From an uncultured Prevotellaceae bacterium (GTDB lineage: Bacteria > Bacteroidota > Bacteroidia > Bacteroidales > Bacteroidaceae), in the NCBI GenBank assembly GCA_900318885.1, contig ONMN01000010.1, forward strand, positions 1-51,689: a stretch of DNA of 51,689 nt. The letters are read 5' to 3'. The notes beneath the pieces were generated by a model. The model made no database searches. It was not told the origin of the DNA and was given only the letters and a program-made list of their open reading frames with translations. Each line of letters starts with the position of its first letter. The first letter of the stretch is position 1. The position numbers and the translations under genes are program-made. Shown in pieces: positions 8,152 to 16,854 of this stretch.

Positions 8152-8787
8152 TTATATTCTCTGATATCTTTTCAACATTTCCAACTTCTGATGGCCGTCG
8201 AGCATTTCCTGAAGGATGAAACGACCTTCATGACCTGAGGGCTTGCATAACATCTGCGAGCGTTCCATGCCCATGACTTCCTGCAGGACCCACATCATTC
8301 CCCGTGCAAAGCGACGAACGCCAAAGCTCCTCAGCAGCACATAAGGGAAACCACTGGTCTTGAGCGTCTCATAATGGCGCTCCGTCTTGAGCAACAGAAA
8401 ATAATAATCAATGACGACACGCATATTCAGACGCTGCGCCAGGAAGAGGCGATAGACGTCTTCTATCGTCATAGGCCTGTTCAAAACATAATAATCGTCT
8501 GAAGACTGGCGCAGGTTACGCAACTCCTCGTCGTAATAACGGGCTACATAGGACGGAGCCTTAGCCTGTTCGTTCTGCTCTTTCATCTCCTCAGCCTCAG
8601 CCATCCAGTCGATACTCACATCCTGAGGAGCACGCAGACCGAATTCAAACAGTCGTTCAACACCCCTCACAGCTTGACGCTGTGCCAGTTCGTGTAACGC
8701 CTGCCACTCCTCGGGTTCAGGACCACGCTCCAGACATTCACGCCGGCCGGTGGCCACCTGTATCAGTTCAAAAAATAATTGTTTCAT
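8152..8787 (-). CDS. Nucleotidyltransferase-family (PF14907-like) protein, apparently lacking its core
   Basis: A 211-residue cytoplasmic protein. The N-terminus (WQALHELAQRQAVRGVERLF) resembles the start of the 'uncharacterised nucleotidyltransferase' family found in Bacteroidales polysaccharide loci. The C-terminal half (RVVIDYYFLLLKTERHYETL and the following helices) resembles that family's C-terminus. The expected middle, with the KG/GSxxD-type catalytic segment, is not present, so the protein is about 150 residues short. It may be a remnant or a specialised non-catalytic form. The family call comes from memory and is moderate; position next to wzz/wza fits it. Confidence 0.5.
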   Translation of the reverse strand: MKQLFFELIQVATGRRECLERGPEPEEWQALHELAQRQAVRGVERLFEFGLRAPQDVSIDWMAEAEEMKEQNEQAKAPSYVARYYDEELRNLRQSSDDYYVLNRPMTIEDVYRLFLAQRLNMRVVIDYYFLLLKTERHYETLKTSGFPYVLLRSFGVRRFARGMMWVLQEVMGMERSQMLCKPSGHEGRFILQEMLDGHQKLEMLKRYQRI

Positions 8788-8815
8788 ACTTTAGGTCTTT
8801 TTCTTTATTGGGCAA

Positions 8816-8844
8816 AAGCGCCAACTCACAAAGAGCCGGCGCTT
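8816..8844 (-). terminator. Terminator downstream of wzz
   Basis: In minus-strand RNA a 12-bp stem (AAGCGCCGGCTC against GAGTTGGCGCTT, two G-U pairs) with a 5-base loop is followed by TTTGCCC. It separates the wza-wzz pair from the genes below. No clear promoter follows it, so some read-through is likely. Confidence 0.7.
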
Positions 8845-8859
8845 ATACATTATCAATAA

Positions 8860-9948
8860 TCAGCTCAGCCCTAACAATGGCTTCAGATCGTCTTCCTTAT
8901 ATAATATATAAGCTGTAACGCCCAAGAAGGCGAGGAACACAAAGATGAGACACATCTGAGCACGCTTGGGGCCGGCCTTCAACACTGGCACGGTAGCACT
9001 CTGCAGAGTGGTAAAGGCAGGGGTTTCCTGCTGCACCTTCGCCTCGGCAGCCAACAACTGAGCAGCTACCTGCTGGTAAGCATTATACTGCAACTGCATC
9101 TCGTTTTCCAAATCGGTCTGTTTCTGACGGACACTCTCCAAGATGATATCCTGGTTGGCATCAGCAAACTCGGCATAGCGACGACGGGCCTTCTCGTAAC
9201 GTGCCTTAGCCTCTGTGAAAATCTTCTGATTATACTCCAAGTCAACACGAGCCTTTGAGGTACGATAGTCAGTAATGAAATTCTGAAGACGGGTCTTTAC
9301 CGTGTCTGCCATTGTTGCACAGATGACAGGATCCTGATCGGTTACATTGATCGTAATGACCATCGTCTTCTTATCAACATCACACACGACATTCTTATTG
9401 AGGGCTTTGACTATTTTAGTCTGTTCCTTGGTCAGACGGAAGGGATCAACCTTTGCATCACCAGTCTTTTTCTTGGATCCAAACAAGCTGAAAAGTCCTT
9501 TCATGGCCGATGACCACCAAGGCACTTTTTGCTCGTTCATCAGATAGTCGTAATAGGTGAATACCTTATTATCCTCCTCGCGCTTTACCTTGACAGGGAA
9601 AAGTGAGGTCTTGAAGTCTACTGAGTTCATCAGGTCAGGATATAACGTGGGGAACAATGCCTCAGTACCTGCACCGCTAGAACCCAGATTGACACCAAAA
9701 CTGCTGGCCAACGAAGCCAGCGAACCAGCACTGGCTTTTGAACCCGACATTTCCGGAGACAGTTTCACCGTACAATTGTAGAAGTTGGGCAAGCTCAGCG
9801 CATAGATAGCAGCCAGCACAAAGGCTATCGGAAGCACGATAAAATAGAGACGCTTGTGCCTTAGGATATCCTTATATATTTTGCCATAATCAATGGAGGA
9901 TTCTTCCTCGACTATTGGATTCATTGTTTTATTTTGTTCTTCGTTCAT
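8860..9948 (-). CDS. Wzz-type chain-length determinant / polysaccharide co-polymerase
   Basis: Inner-membrane protein of 362 residues. TM1 is at about 35-53 (RLYFIVLPIAFVLAAIYAL). A long periplasmic part rich in coiled coil follows (about 235-300), and TM2 is at about 331-351 (MCLIFVFLAFLGVTAYILY). This hairpin layout is that of Wzz proteins that set O-antigen or capsule length. It has no C-terminal tyrosine-kinase domain. It starts 14 bases after wza-like stop, so the two are one export unit; glycosyltransferases are absent from the visible neighbourhood. Confidence 0.85.
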   Translation of the reverse strand: MNEEQNKTMNPIVEEESSIDYGKIYKDILRHKRLYFIVLPIAFVLAAIYALSLPNFYNCTVKLSPEMSGSKASAGSLASLASSFGVNLGSSGAGTEALFPTLYPDLMNSVDFKTSLFPVKVKREEDNKVFTYYDYLMNEQKVPWWSSAMKGLFSLFGSKKKTGDAKVDPFRLTKEQTKIVKALNKNVVCDVDKKTMVITINVTDQDPVICATMADTVKTRLQNFITDYRTSKARVDLEYNQKIFTEAKARYEKARRRYAEFADANQDIILESVRQKQTDLENEMQLQYNAYQQVAAQLLAAEAKVQQETPAFTTLQSATVPVLKAGPKRAQMCLIFVFLAFLGVTAYILYKEDDLKPLLGLS

Positions 9949-9962
9949 ATGTTTACAATCAA

Positions 9963-12422
9963 TTAAAGTCGGGAAATTGCAAGGACAAGGGCAGCAATAC
10001 CAGTCAAACTAGAAGCCACGCTGGCAACAGCTGCCCAATTAAAGGGTTCCTTACGCTTCTTGGAAGGGATGACAATCTCACAGCCAGGCTCGGGCTTAGC
10101 ACCCTTAGAAACGACAGCGACCGTACCATTCTGATAGACAATGAATGCTTTCGACTTCTTGGCACGATTGCCGAAGCCACCAGCCTGATTGACATAATAT
10201 TTATAATCCTTGCCTGACGTATAAGACACTGTATTGGGGTAGAACACGTCACCAGAAACCTTCACCGTCCCCATGTACTCTGGCACAAAAATGGAATCAT
10301 TCTCACGCAAGAAAATATCCTTATCACCACCAGGGTTCTTCAAGGCCTCGTCGAGCTGAATACCAACAATATAAGTATTACCATCAGAAATCTTTTTCCA
10401 GTCAATAGAATCACCACGATCGGTCAAGACGTTCCGAATAGCCTTTTGAACCTCCTCACTACGCACGCGCTCCTCATCGTTCATCTGACGAACCAAACGA
10501 GCACCACGGATATAGGCATCTTCTGTTATACCACCAGCCATCTTGATAGCATCAGAGAGACGCATGTTTTTGCTGGGAAGGGTAAAGGAACCTTCATAAT
10601 TGACCTCACCAATAATGGTGATATTACGAGCCTTACTATAGGCTGGGCTACGACGTACATGTACTACATCATAGGGTTCCAACCGAAAACCTGCACCACC
10701 ATCCATCACCAAACCATCTTTCAGGGAGAAGGTGAAGGTCTTGGCTATCTCACGGACCTTAGAGGTTGCTTGAGCATCCATAATGCGACGTGAAACATCA
10801 ACTTTAGCTAACGATGCCTGATCGGTCAATCCCCCTGCCATGATAATGAGATCCTCGATAGTAGTATTCTCTGCATACTCAAAGATTCCTGGAGACATCA
10901 CCTCACCTGTAATTTCTAAAGTGCGCTCAGCCATACGATCCGACTGGGTTGCAACAAACAGCACATCCTCGTTTCTCAGGGGAACATCTGCTTCTGTACC
11001 ATCCATAATACCGGCAATATCAACAGATTGTGTTTCTAAAGTACGATCCTCTTTCATACGATACAAGACGCCACGAGCTGTGAAAGCATCCTCGGTGAGA
11101 CCACCAGCATTCTCGATCAACGAGCGGACAGTGGTAATCTGTTTACCTAGCTCAAACTGACCTGGACGGAACACCGCACCTCTCACCTCAACCATGTTTT
11201 CATAACGCTCTATCATGCCATCGACGGTAATATTATCTCCATCTGTCAATTTGAAGCTACTCATGTCAAACTCCTCCACCGTATGAACACTATAGCGCTC
11301 ACCCGACTTACGCACCAAACGAACAGCCTTCTTATAGGCATCACCGGTAAAGCCTCCAGCATACTTGATAACCTGGGCTACCGATTCCGTTGGGCGCATC
11401 TCATAGAACATGGGGCGTTTCACGTTACCCTGAATGCCCACCAGACACTCGTAAGGTCCGACAACAATGACGTCGTTCTCATGCAGACGGATATTGCCTG
11501 CCAGACGACCGTTGAGAATGTATTCATAAACGTCAACCACAGTAATGAGTTTGCCGCCACGATAGACCTTGATGTCACGCAGTGTTCCCAAATCGTTAAT
11601 ACCACCAGCCATGTAGAGGGCATGGAATACTGTAGCAAAGGCACTAAGTGTATAGGTACCAGGAACCTTCACCTCACCCATCACGTTAACCATGATAGAA
11701 CGAGTCTGACCAACTGTAAGTTTCAAACTGCTGCTGGCATAACGGGAACCCAACGTGCTGCGAATCTTACTCTGCGCACTGGCAACGGAAAGACCTGCCA
11801 CATGAATAGGTCCAAAACCTGGTACAATAATCTCACCATCGGGCGACACCGTCAACTGCTCGCTTTTCTGTGAAGCGCCATAGATATCAACGATGACCTC
11901 ATCGCCAGGACCCAGCACGTAGTTCTGAGGGGTAGCAATATTCATGTTGGGTTCGAAAGAAAGGAGCTTGGTATTAAAGATGTCACGTCCAAAGACCTTC
12001 AGTGAGTCTGGACCAGCCTTACCTTCATCGCGGTCATTAATATCCTGCTGAATCTCAGCATATTGAACATCAGCTTCCTGATAAAGGCCAGCATCCCCAC
12101 TTTCCTGGCGGCCAACGCTGGTCTGCTGGGTATTCTTGCCAGTGCCATTGGTGCGCATACGGGATTCAACATTACTTACTGCAGCATCTGCCTGGCTTGA
12201 AACGCCACGCTGTTTGAGTTGCTTGTCATACTGCTGGCGCAAACGACGAATTTGCTCTATCTTCACTCCCTTTTGCATCAGCTTGGTGACAATCTGTGCT
12301 TGAGAGGTGCCTGCTTGCACTTCCTGCTGAATAAAATTCATTACCTGCTGGTCACTCATTTGTGCTAAGGACACAAAAGTAGAAGCCAGAAAAAAGGCTG
12401 AAAATAAAAGAAATTTCTTCAT
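9963..12422 (-). CDS. Wza-like polysaccharide export protein with multiple SLBB domains
   Basis: Secreted 819-residue protein. The signal peptide is about 1-20 (MKKFLLFSAFFLASTFVSLA), followed by a Gln-rich helical linker. The polysaccharide-export domain is at about 165-240 (YVLGPGDEVIVDIYG). A series of SLBB beta-grasp repeats follows, recognisable by 'GEVxxPGxY/F' starts (for example near 249, 330, 405, 500, 610 and 705). A hydrophobic segment ends the protein (about 797-819). SLBB proteins form or extend the outer-membrane channel for capsule or exopolysaccharide. It is the first gene of the unit, with its own promoter at 12464-12495. Confidence 0.9.
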   Translation of the reverse strand: MKKFLLFSAFFLASTFVSLAQMSDQQVMNFIQQEVQAGTSQAQIVTKLMQKGVKIEQIRRLRQQYDKQLKQRGVSSQADAAVSNVESRMRTNGTGKNTQQTSVGRQESGDAGLYQEADVQYAEIQQDINDRDEGKAGPDSLKVFGRDIFNTKLLSFEPNMNIATPQNYVLGPGDEVIVDIYGASQKSEQLTVSPDGEIIVPGFGPIHVAGLSVASAQSKIRSTLGSRYASSSLKLTVGQTRSIMVNVMGEVKVPGTYTLSAFATVFHALYMAGGINDLGTLRDIKVYRGGKLITVVDVYEYILNGRLAGNIRLHENDVIVVGPYECLVGIQGNVKRPMFYEMRPTESVAQVIKYAGGFTGDAYKKAVRLVRKSGERYSVHTVEEFDMSSFKLTDGDNITVDGMIERYENMVEVRGAVFRPGQFELGKQITTVRSLIENAGGLTEDAFTARGVLYRMKEDRTLETQSVDIAGIMDGTEADVPLRNEDVLFVATQSDRMAERTLEITGEVMSPGIFEYAENTTIEDLIIMAGGLTDQASLAKVDVSRRIMDAQATSKVREIAKTFTFSLKDGLVMDGGAGFRLEPYDVVHVRRSPAYSKARNITIIGEVNYEGSFTLPSKNMRLSDAIKMAGGITEDAYIRGARLVRQMNDEERVRSEEVQKAIRNVLTDRGDSIDWKKISDGNTYIVGIQLDEALKNPGGDKDIFLRENDSIFVPEYMGTVKVSGDVFYPNTVSYTSGKDYKYYVNQAGGFGNRAKKSKAFIVYQNGTVAVVSKGAKPEPGCEIVIPSKKRKEPFNWAAVASVASSLTGIAALVLAISRL

Positions 12423-12463
12423 AAATAGCTATTTTATCTTACCTTATTTTATTTTTATGGGTA

Positions 12464-12495
12464 CAAAGGTACGACAAATTGACGAGATACACAAA
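12464..12495 (-). promoter_or_regulatory. Promoter of the wza-wzz unit
   Basis: Minus-strand TTTG (12495-12492), 20-base spacer, TACCTTTG (12471-12464). The expected start is near 12459, leaving a leader of about 37 bases. Confidence 0.72.
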
Positions 12496-12522
12496 CTTTT
12501 TCTTCTTTTTTTATAAAAAAGA

Positions 12523-12548
12523 GCCATCGCCCGACTTGGGACGATGGC
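12523..12548 (-). terminator. Intrinsic terminator of the small secreted protein gene
   Basis: Minus-strand stem GCCATCG/CGATGGC, extended by CCC/GGG with one bulged base, followed by CTCTTTTTTAT. It lies 32 bases after the stop codon of the 120-residue protein. Confidence 0.82.
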
Positions 12549-12579
12549 CAAACAATTCTTTTACTTAAAACTATCAAAA

Positions 12580-12942
12580 TTATTTCAAACCACGATTGTG
12601 GAGCGTGACATTGAGCAGCATCACATACTTACGATACTGATCCTTGTTCAGGATGTAGTCCATCCAAGCCAAGTCCTTCTTGATGGCCTTTTCTACCATC
12701 AGCTGACGCTCCTCGTCATTCATCTGTGCAGCAAACAGCAACTCCGATGTGAAGGTCTTGTGAATCTCCATGAAGCCCTCAACCTGATCTTTAGAAAGAT
12801 TCAAGGCCTGGCAAAGCTTCGTCACATTGACAGTTTTCATGTTGTATGCCTCAGCCTTGTTGAGGTTGGCTGCTGTCTCATTCTCTGCAAATGTCATAGT
12901 CATGCTCATCAGAGCGACCATTGTCAAAACAATCTTTTTCAT
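12580..12942 (-). CDS. Small secreted helical protein, function unknown
   Basis: A 120-residue protein with a signal peptide (MKKIVLTMVALMSMTMTFAE). The mature part is predicted all-helical and charged (LCQALNLSKDQVEGFMEIHK, later MNDEERQLMVEKAIKKD). The layout, one signal peptide plus short helices with no Cys, recalls Spy/CpxP-like small periplasmic proteins, but I do not recognise the family. It is monocistronic, with its own terminator and a promoter at 13021-13052. It diverges from slyD, and the shared intergenic region holds two palindromic operators. Confidence 0.7.
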   Translation of the reverse strand: MKKIVLTMVALMSMTMTFAENETAANLNKAEAYNMKTVNVTKLCQALNLSKDQVEGFMEIHKTFTSELLFAAQMNDEERQLMVEKAIKKDLAWMDYILNKDQYRKYVMLLNVTLHNRGLK

Positions 12943-13020
12943 TTTCGTTACCCTTTCTTAAATTTAATTAATACTAAAGTTATCCTGTTTAATCAACAGC
13001 TCTCTCGCTGATTGACGGTG

Positions 13021-13052
13021 CAAAGATACGGCGATTTTTTCTATCCGACAAG
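13021..13052 (-). promoter_or_regulatory. Promoter of the small secreted protein gene
   Basis: Minus-strand CTTG (13052-13049), 20-base spacer, TATCTTTG (13028-13021). The 5' UTR of about 75 bases contains a short hairpin (TCAATCAGC against GCTGTTGA, 12992-13014) and an AGAAAGGG stretch shortly before the ATG. Confidence 0.6.
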
Positions 13053-13089
13053 TATTTTTGTAGAATTGTGTGCGCAAACAACCCTTTTC

Positions 13090-13133
13090 TTGACGGACGT
13101 CAACATATCACCAAAAACGTTGACAAAGGTCAA
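13090..13133. promoter_or_regulatory. Two TTGAC-N4-GTCAA palindromes, 30 bp apart
   Basis: Perfect 5+5 inverted repeats at 13090-13103 (spacer GGAC) and 13120-13133 (spacer AAAG). Their centres are exactly 30 bp apart, about three helical turns. They lie between divergent promoters, about 25 bp upstream of the slyD -33 box. The shape matches CRP/FNR-family sites; TTGAC-N4-GTCAA resembles the reported HcpR-type motif. The regulator itself is not visible in this window. Confidence 0.7.
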
Positions 13134-13157
13134 TTCTGCGTGTTTTTCACTCGTTTT

Positions 13158-13189
13158 TTTGGTAGTTTACGGGCTTTTTATTACTTTTG
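13158..13189 (+). promoter_or_regulatory. Promoter of slyD
   Basis: TTTG (13158-13161), 20-base spacer, TACTTTTG (13182-13189). The expected start is near 13194, about 26 bases before the ATG. Confidence 0.72.
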
Positions 13190-13219
13190 CATGCGAAATA
13201 AGAAAATCGTAAAGAAAAT

Positions 13220-13804
13220 ATGGAGAAAAAGAATCAATACATGGAAGTGGCCTACCAGCTGTTTGTTGACGGAGAGAATGGCCAGGAGATGACGGAAGAG
13301 GCCACCAAGGAACGTCCCTTCCAGTTTATTACAGGTTTTGGAGTAGCCCTCGACGCCTTCGAACAGCAGGTTGCAGGTTTGCAGAAAGGTGATAGTTTCG
13401 ACTTCACCATTACCCACGATCAGGCTTATGGCGACTACAGGGACGATCTGGTACTCGATTTGGAACGCGAGGTGTTCAGCATTAATGGTCATTTCGACCA
13501 CGAACATATCTACGAGGATGCTATCGTTCCGCTTCAGAACGAGGAAGGAAACCGTTTCTACGGCCGTATTGTCGAGGTGGGTGAAGAAAAGGTGAAGGTA
13601 GACCTGAACCATCCGCTGGCAGGCGAGGATCTGACCTTCAAGGGTACAATTGTCGAGAATCGTGAGGCCACAGCAAAAGAGATTGAACATCTTGTAGCTC
13701 ACATGGCTGGTGGCTGTGGTTGCAGCTGTGACGACTGCAACGGTGGTTGCGATCACGAACATCACAAGCACCACGATGGCTGCGGATGCGGTCATTGCCA
13801 TTAA
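13220..13804 (+). CDS. slyD: SlyD-like FKBP peptidyl-prolyl isomerase with metal-binding tail
   Basis: Cytoplasmic proline isomerase/chaperone of 194 residues. The FKBP core contains the GFGVALDAFEQQVAGLQKGD stretch. It is interrupted by an insert-in-flap (IF) chaperone domain (about 70-125), as in SlyD. The last about 30 residues are Cys/His-rich (GGCGCSC, CDHEHHKHHDGCGCGHCH), the nickel/zinc-binding tail of SlyD proteins. aroC follows 34 bases downstream, so co-transcription is likely. The two palindromes upstream suggest control by a CRP/FNR-type protein. Confidence 0.9.
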   Translation: MEKKNQYMEVAYQLFVDGENGQEMTEEATKERPFQFITGFGVALDAFEQQVAGLQKGDSFDFTITHDQAYGDYRDDLVLDLEREVFSINGHFDHEHIYEDAIVPLQNEEGNRFYGRIVEVGEEKVKVDLNHPLAGEDLTFKGTIVENREATAKEIEHLVAHMAGGCGCSCDDCNGGCDHEHHKHHDGCGCGHCH

Positions 13805-13838
13805 GAAGTGATAGGTAAGAAGAAAGAGGTAAGAGATT

Positions 13839-14915
13839 ATGAATACCTTCGGACAAATATTCAGACTGACGACCTTTGGCGAGAGTCATGGTGAAGCCAT
13901 TGGGGGTGTTGTTGACGGGATGCCAGCAGGGATTCCCATCGATGTTGACTTCATCCAGCAGGAACTGGCGCGTCGCCGCCCTGGACAGAGCCATATCACC
14001 ACCAGCCGTCAGGAACAGGACCAGGTGGAACTGCTCAGCGGTGTGTTTGAAGGTAAGTCGACAGGATGTCCTATTGGCTTCATTGTCAGGAACACCAATC
14101 AGCATTCTGACGATTACGACAACATGCGCGACCTCTACCGTCCCTCGCATGCTGACTATACTTACTCTATTAAATATGGTACGCGCGATCATCGTGGCGG
14201 AGGACGTTCGTCAGCGCGCATCACCATCAGCCGCTGTGTGGCTGGGGCATTGGCAAAACTGGCTCTACGCCAATTGGGCATACGCATTTATGCCTACACC
14301 TCACAGGTGGGAAACATCGCTCTCGAGGGCAATTACACGCAATACGACCTCAATCAGATTGAAAGTAACATCGTACGCTGTCCGGATGCCACAAAGGCCG
14401 AACAGATGATTCGTCTCATTGAGGAAGTAAAGGCTGACGGCGACACCATCGGTGGCGTCATTACAGGTGTCATTCAGGGCTGTCCTCCCGGATTGGGTTC
14501 ACCAGAGTTTGGTAAGCTCCACGCCCAATTGGGCGCTGCTATGCTCAGCATCAATGCCGTCAAAGGTTTCGAATATGGCGAGGGATTTGCTGGTGTCACT
14601 CAGCGCGGTTCCGAACAAAACGACATATTCACAATGGGTCATGATTCCGTCGTGACCACCAAGACCAATCATAGCGGAGGCATCCAGGGAGGTATCTCAA
14701 ATGGTCAGGACATCTATTTTCGCGTTGCTTTCAAACCTGTCGCCACCCTACTTCGTGAACAATCGACGGTCGACATCAATGGCAACGAGACCATTTTGAA
14801 GGCTCGCGGACGCCATGACCCTTGCGTGCTTCCAAGAGCCGTTCCTGTAGTCGAAACAATGGCTGCAATGGTCATATTAGACCAATTTTTGTTGCAAAAA
14901 ACGACGAAAATATAA
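13839..14915 (+). CDS. aroC: Chorismate synthase
   Basis: Removes phosphate from EPSP to give chorismate, the last shared aromatic step; needs reduced flavin. The 358 residues carry the three family signatures: [18 protein letters not shown] near the N-terminus, GGGRSSAR in the centre, and a C-terminal [17 protein letters not shown]-type block (here [14 protein letters not shown]). The end (QLLQKTTKI-like tail) is of normal length. It sits behind slyD rather than with the aromatic operon, about 8 kb from pheA. A short 7-bp repeat run (13814-13834) lies just before the ATG. Confidence 0.95.
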   Translation: MNTFGQIFRLTTFGESHGEAIGGVVDGMPAGIPIDVDFIQQELARRRPGQSHITTSRQEQDQVELLSGVFEGKSTGCPIGFIVRNTNQHSDDYDNMRDLYRPSHADYTYSIKYGTRDHRGGGRSSARITISRCVAGALAKLALRQLGIRIYAYTSQVGNIALEGNYTQYDLNQIESNIVRCPDATKAEQMIRLIEEVKADGDTIGGVITGVIQGCPPGLGSPEFGKLHAQLGAAMLSINAVKGFEYGEGFAGVTQRGSEQNDIFTMGHDSVVTTKTNHSGGIQGGISNGQDIYFRVAFKPVATLLREQSTVDINGNETILKARGRHDPCVLPRAVPVVETMAAMVILDQFLLQKTTKI

Positions 14916-14954
14916 TTTTTTAGGATAAAAATGCAAAAAAAATCGCAAAAGTTA

Positions 14955-14984
14955 TTGTGATTTAAAACTTTTATACTATCTTTG
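14955..14984 (+). promoter_or_regulatory. Promoter with no protein gene behind it
   Basis: TTG (14955-14957), a 19-base spacer, then TATCTTTG (14977-14984), downstream of aroC and pointing towards the convergent pyrD. It would drive the short transcript that ends at the terminator at 15055-15097. Confidence 0.6.
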
Positions 14985-14988
14985 CACA

Positions 14989-15097
14989 CAGCTATCAGTG
15001 GTTTGTGAAAATCGCGACAAGCATTAGTTAAGTCTAGTTTAGTTTTTGTGTTGGTTAAGGGCGACCAAATTTGGCCGCCCTTAAATTATGTTTTTTT
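14989..15097 (+). ncRNA. Candidate small RNA between aroC and pyrD
   Basis: A promoter, about 70 bases without an ORF, and a strong intrinsic terminator define a transcript of about 109 bases. The internal part (gcattagttaagtctagttt and on) is U/A/G-rich and resembles in style the segment before the terminator of the second candidate near 47,190. The gene on the right runs the other way, so this is not a 5' leader. I cannot assign it to a known RNA family. Confidence 0.45.
15055..15084 (+). terminator. Strong intrinsic terminator
   Basis: A long hairpin: arms TTAAGGGCG and CGCCCTTAA, extended inwards through one A-C mismatch by CCAAA/TTTGG. Seven T follow at 15091-15097. Orientation is plus. 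Confidence 0.85.
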
Positions 15098-15122
15098 GAT
15101 AGAATTACTGATTGTTATGTCG

Positions 15123-16031
15123 TCACTCCAAGCATCCGATAATCTCATGAACATCCTTACATCCATGTTCGTCAAGCCAATCGTTGATGCCATTCCTCAC
15201 CTTGATGGTTACCGCAGGATCCAAGAAGTTGGCAGTACCAATCTCAATGGCCGTAGCACCAGCCATCAGAAATTCAATGGCATCCTTCGCTGTTGAGATG
15301 CCTCCCAAGCCTACCACAGGGATTTTCACGGCCTTAGCCACCTGATACACCATACGCAGGGCAACGGGCTTCACTGCAGGGCCAGACAGGCCGCCAGTGC
15401 CTATTGACAGCACCTTTTTGCGTCGTTCTATGTCGATAGCCATACCCATCAGCGTATTGATAAGCGACACGCTGTCAGCACCCTCAGCCTCTACGGCACG
15501 GGCAATCTCAGCAATATCCGTCACATTGGGTGACAGCTTGACTATCAGCGTCTTATGATAGGCCTGACGTACGGCCTTCACCACGCTCGAAGCCCCCTGA
15601 CACGTCACGCCAAAGGCCATACCGCCGTCTTTTACGTTTGGACACGAGATATTCAATTCGATGGCTGGGATATTTTCCAATGCATCAATACGTGCGGCAC
15701 ATTCCGCATAATCCTCAGGCGACGAACCGCTGACGTTGACTATCATATTCGTATCGATATCCTTAATCTGCGGATAGATATGCTCACAAAAGTATTCCAC
15801 GCCCTTGTTCTGCAGTCCCACGCAGTTCAGCATACCACTGGCAGTCTCTGCCATACGCGGATAGTCATTACCCTCACGAGGTTTCAGCGTAGTACCTTTC
15901 ACGATGATGCCACCCAAACCACCAAGGTCTATAAAGTCCTCAAACTCAAGACCATAGCCAAATGTACCACTGGCCGTCATCACTGGATTCTTCAGTGCCA
16001 GCGCACTTATATTGACTCTTAAATCTGCCAT
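15123..16031 (-). CDS. pyrD: Dihydroorotate dehydrogenase B, catalytic subunit
   Basis: Oxidises dihydroorotate to orotate in pyrimidine synthesis (class 1B, FMN). The 302-residue TIM-barrel protein shows [12 protein letters not shown], the substrate loop [10 protein letters not shown], and [17 protein letters not shown] with the class 1 catalytic-loop Cys. The FMN-phosphate region is [28 protein letters not shown] (cited in part). It overlaps the end of pyrK by 13 bases, as expected for the PyrD/PyrK heterotetramer. Confidence 0.94.
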   Translation of the reverse strand: MADLRVNISALALKNPVMTASGTFGYGLEFEDFIDLGGLGGIIVKGTTLKPREGNDYPRMAETASGMLNCVGLQNKGVEYFCEHIYPQIKDIDTNMIVNVSGSSPEDYAECAARIDALENIPAIELNISCPNVKDGGMAFGVTCQGASSVVKAVRQAYHKTLIVKLSPNVTDIAEIARAVEAEGADSVSLINTLMGMAIDIERRKKVLSIGTGGLSGPAVKPVALRMVYQVAKAVKIPVVGLGGISTAKDAIEFLMAGATAIEIGTANFLDPAVTIKVRNGINDWLDEHGCKDVHEIIGCLE

Positions 16032-16798
16032 AACAAACGTTTTGTGTTAAATACCGGTCCTTCCTTGCACACACACAGGTTACCCTCTGTCGTCTTCTCA
16101 ACGCAACACAAACAGGCACCCAGTCCACAGGCCATCATGTTCTCCAGCGAGGCCTCACACTCGATGTCCTTTTCCTTTGCATAACGCGCCACAGCCTTCA
16201 TCATCGGCGTTGGACCGCAGGTGAATATCTTGTCGAACAACTCGGCAAGCACACTATGGTTGGTCACAAAACCCTGTTCACCCATCGTGCCGTCCTCTGT
16301 CGTTACGCACACGCGCCCGTACTTATTAAAAAAGTCTAACTCCAGTACGTCTTTCGCACTGCGACCACCCAACAAAAAGGTTACCTCACACCCCTGCTGC
16401 TTGAGCTCAGCACCCAAATAAAGCAATGGGGCCACGCCTACGCCGCCACCAACGAGCAACGTCTTGTGCAAAGCGGTTTTGCCGCTTTGGATCGAAAAAC
16501 CATTACCTAGAGGCAATACACAGTTCAACTTATCGCCAGCCTGAAGGCGTCCTAACTGACGGGTACCTTCTCCAATCATGGCAACCATCAGCCAAAGCTC
16601 GTTTTTCATTCTGTCTACAAAGTTAATGGAGATAGGGCGACGCAGAAACGTTGCAGGCGAACCGTCCACGCGTAGCTCTACAAACTGTCCTGGCAGCATT
16701 TCAGGCAGTGGTTCAACGTCCGACACTCTCATCAAGACGTGTTTTTCACTCAGCCGTTCTACGCTGTTTACCGTTAAGTCAAGGATATATTTCTTCAT
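16019..16798 (-). CDS. pyrK: Dihydroorotate dehydrogenase B, electron-transfer subunit
   Basis: FAD and [2Fe-2S] subunit that passes electrons from dihydroorotate dehydrogenase to NAD. The 259 residues comprise an FAD-binding barrel ([10 protein letters not shown]), an NAD-binding domain ([15 protein letters not shown]) and a C-terminal Fe-S cluster with [13 protein letters not shown]...C. The frame opens with a TTG at 16810, but that codon lies within the -7 box; the ATG at 16798 is the start. Only about 4 bases of leader are expected. Confidence 0.93.
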   Translation of the reverse strand: MKKYILDLTVNSVERLSEKHVLMRVSDVEPLPEMLPGQFVELRVDGSPATFLRRPISINFVDRMKNELWLMVAMIGEGTRQLGRLQAGDKLNCVLPLGNGFSIQSGKTALHKTLLVGGGVGVAPLLYLGAELKQQGCEVTFLLGGRSAKDVLELDFFNKYGRVCVTTEDGTMGEQGFVTNHSVLAELFDKIFTCGPTPMMKAVARYAKEKDIECEASLENMMACGLGACLCCVEKTTEGNLCVCKEGPVFNTKRLLWQI

Positions 16799-16807
16799 AA
16801 CGGGGGC

Positions 16808-16839
16808 CAAAGGTACAAAAAAATAATCGAAAGCCCAAA
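16808..16839 (-). promoter_or_regulatory. Promoter of pyrKD
   Basis: Minus-strand TTTG (16839-16836), 20-base spacer, TACCTTTG (16815-16808). The -7 box ends 9 bases before the ATG. Confidence 0.7.
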
Positions 16840-16854
16840 TATATTAGGACAAAG

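Noticed and set aside
15055-15097. Terminator of pyrD
   Set aside because: The T-run is on the plus strand only; read from pyrD the hairpin is followed by A/C-rich sequence. It may still slow pyrD transcription.
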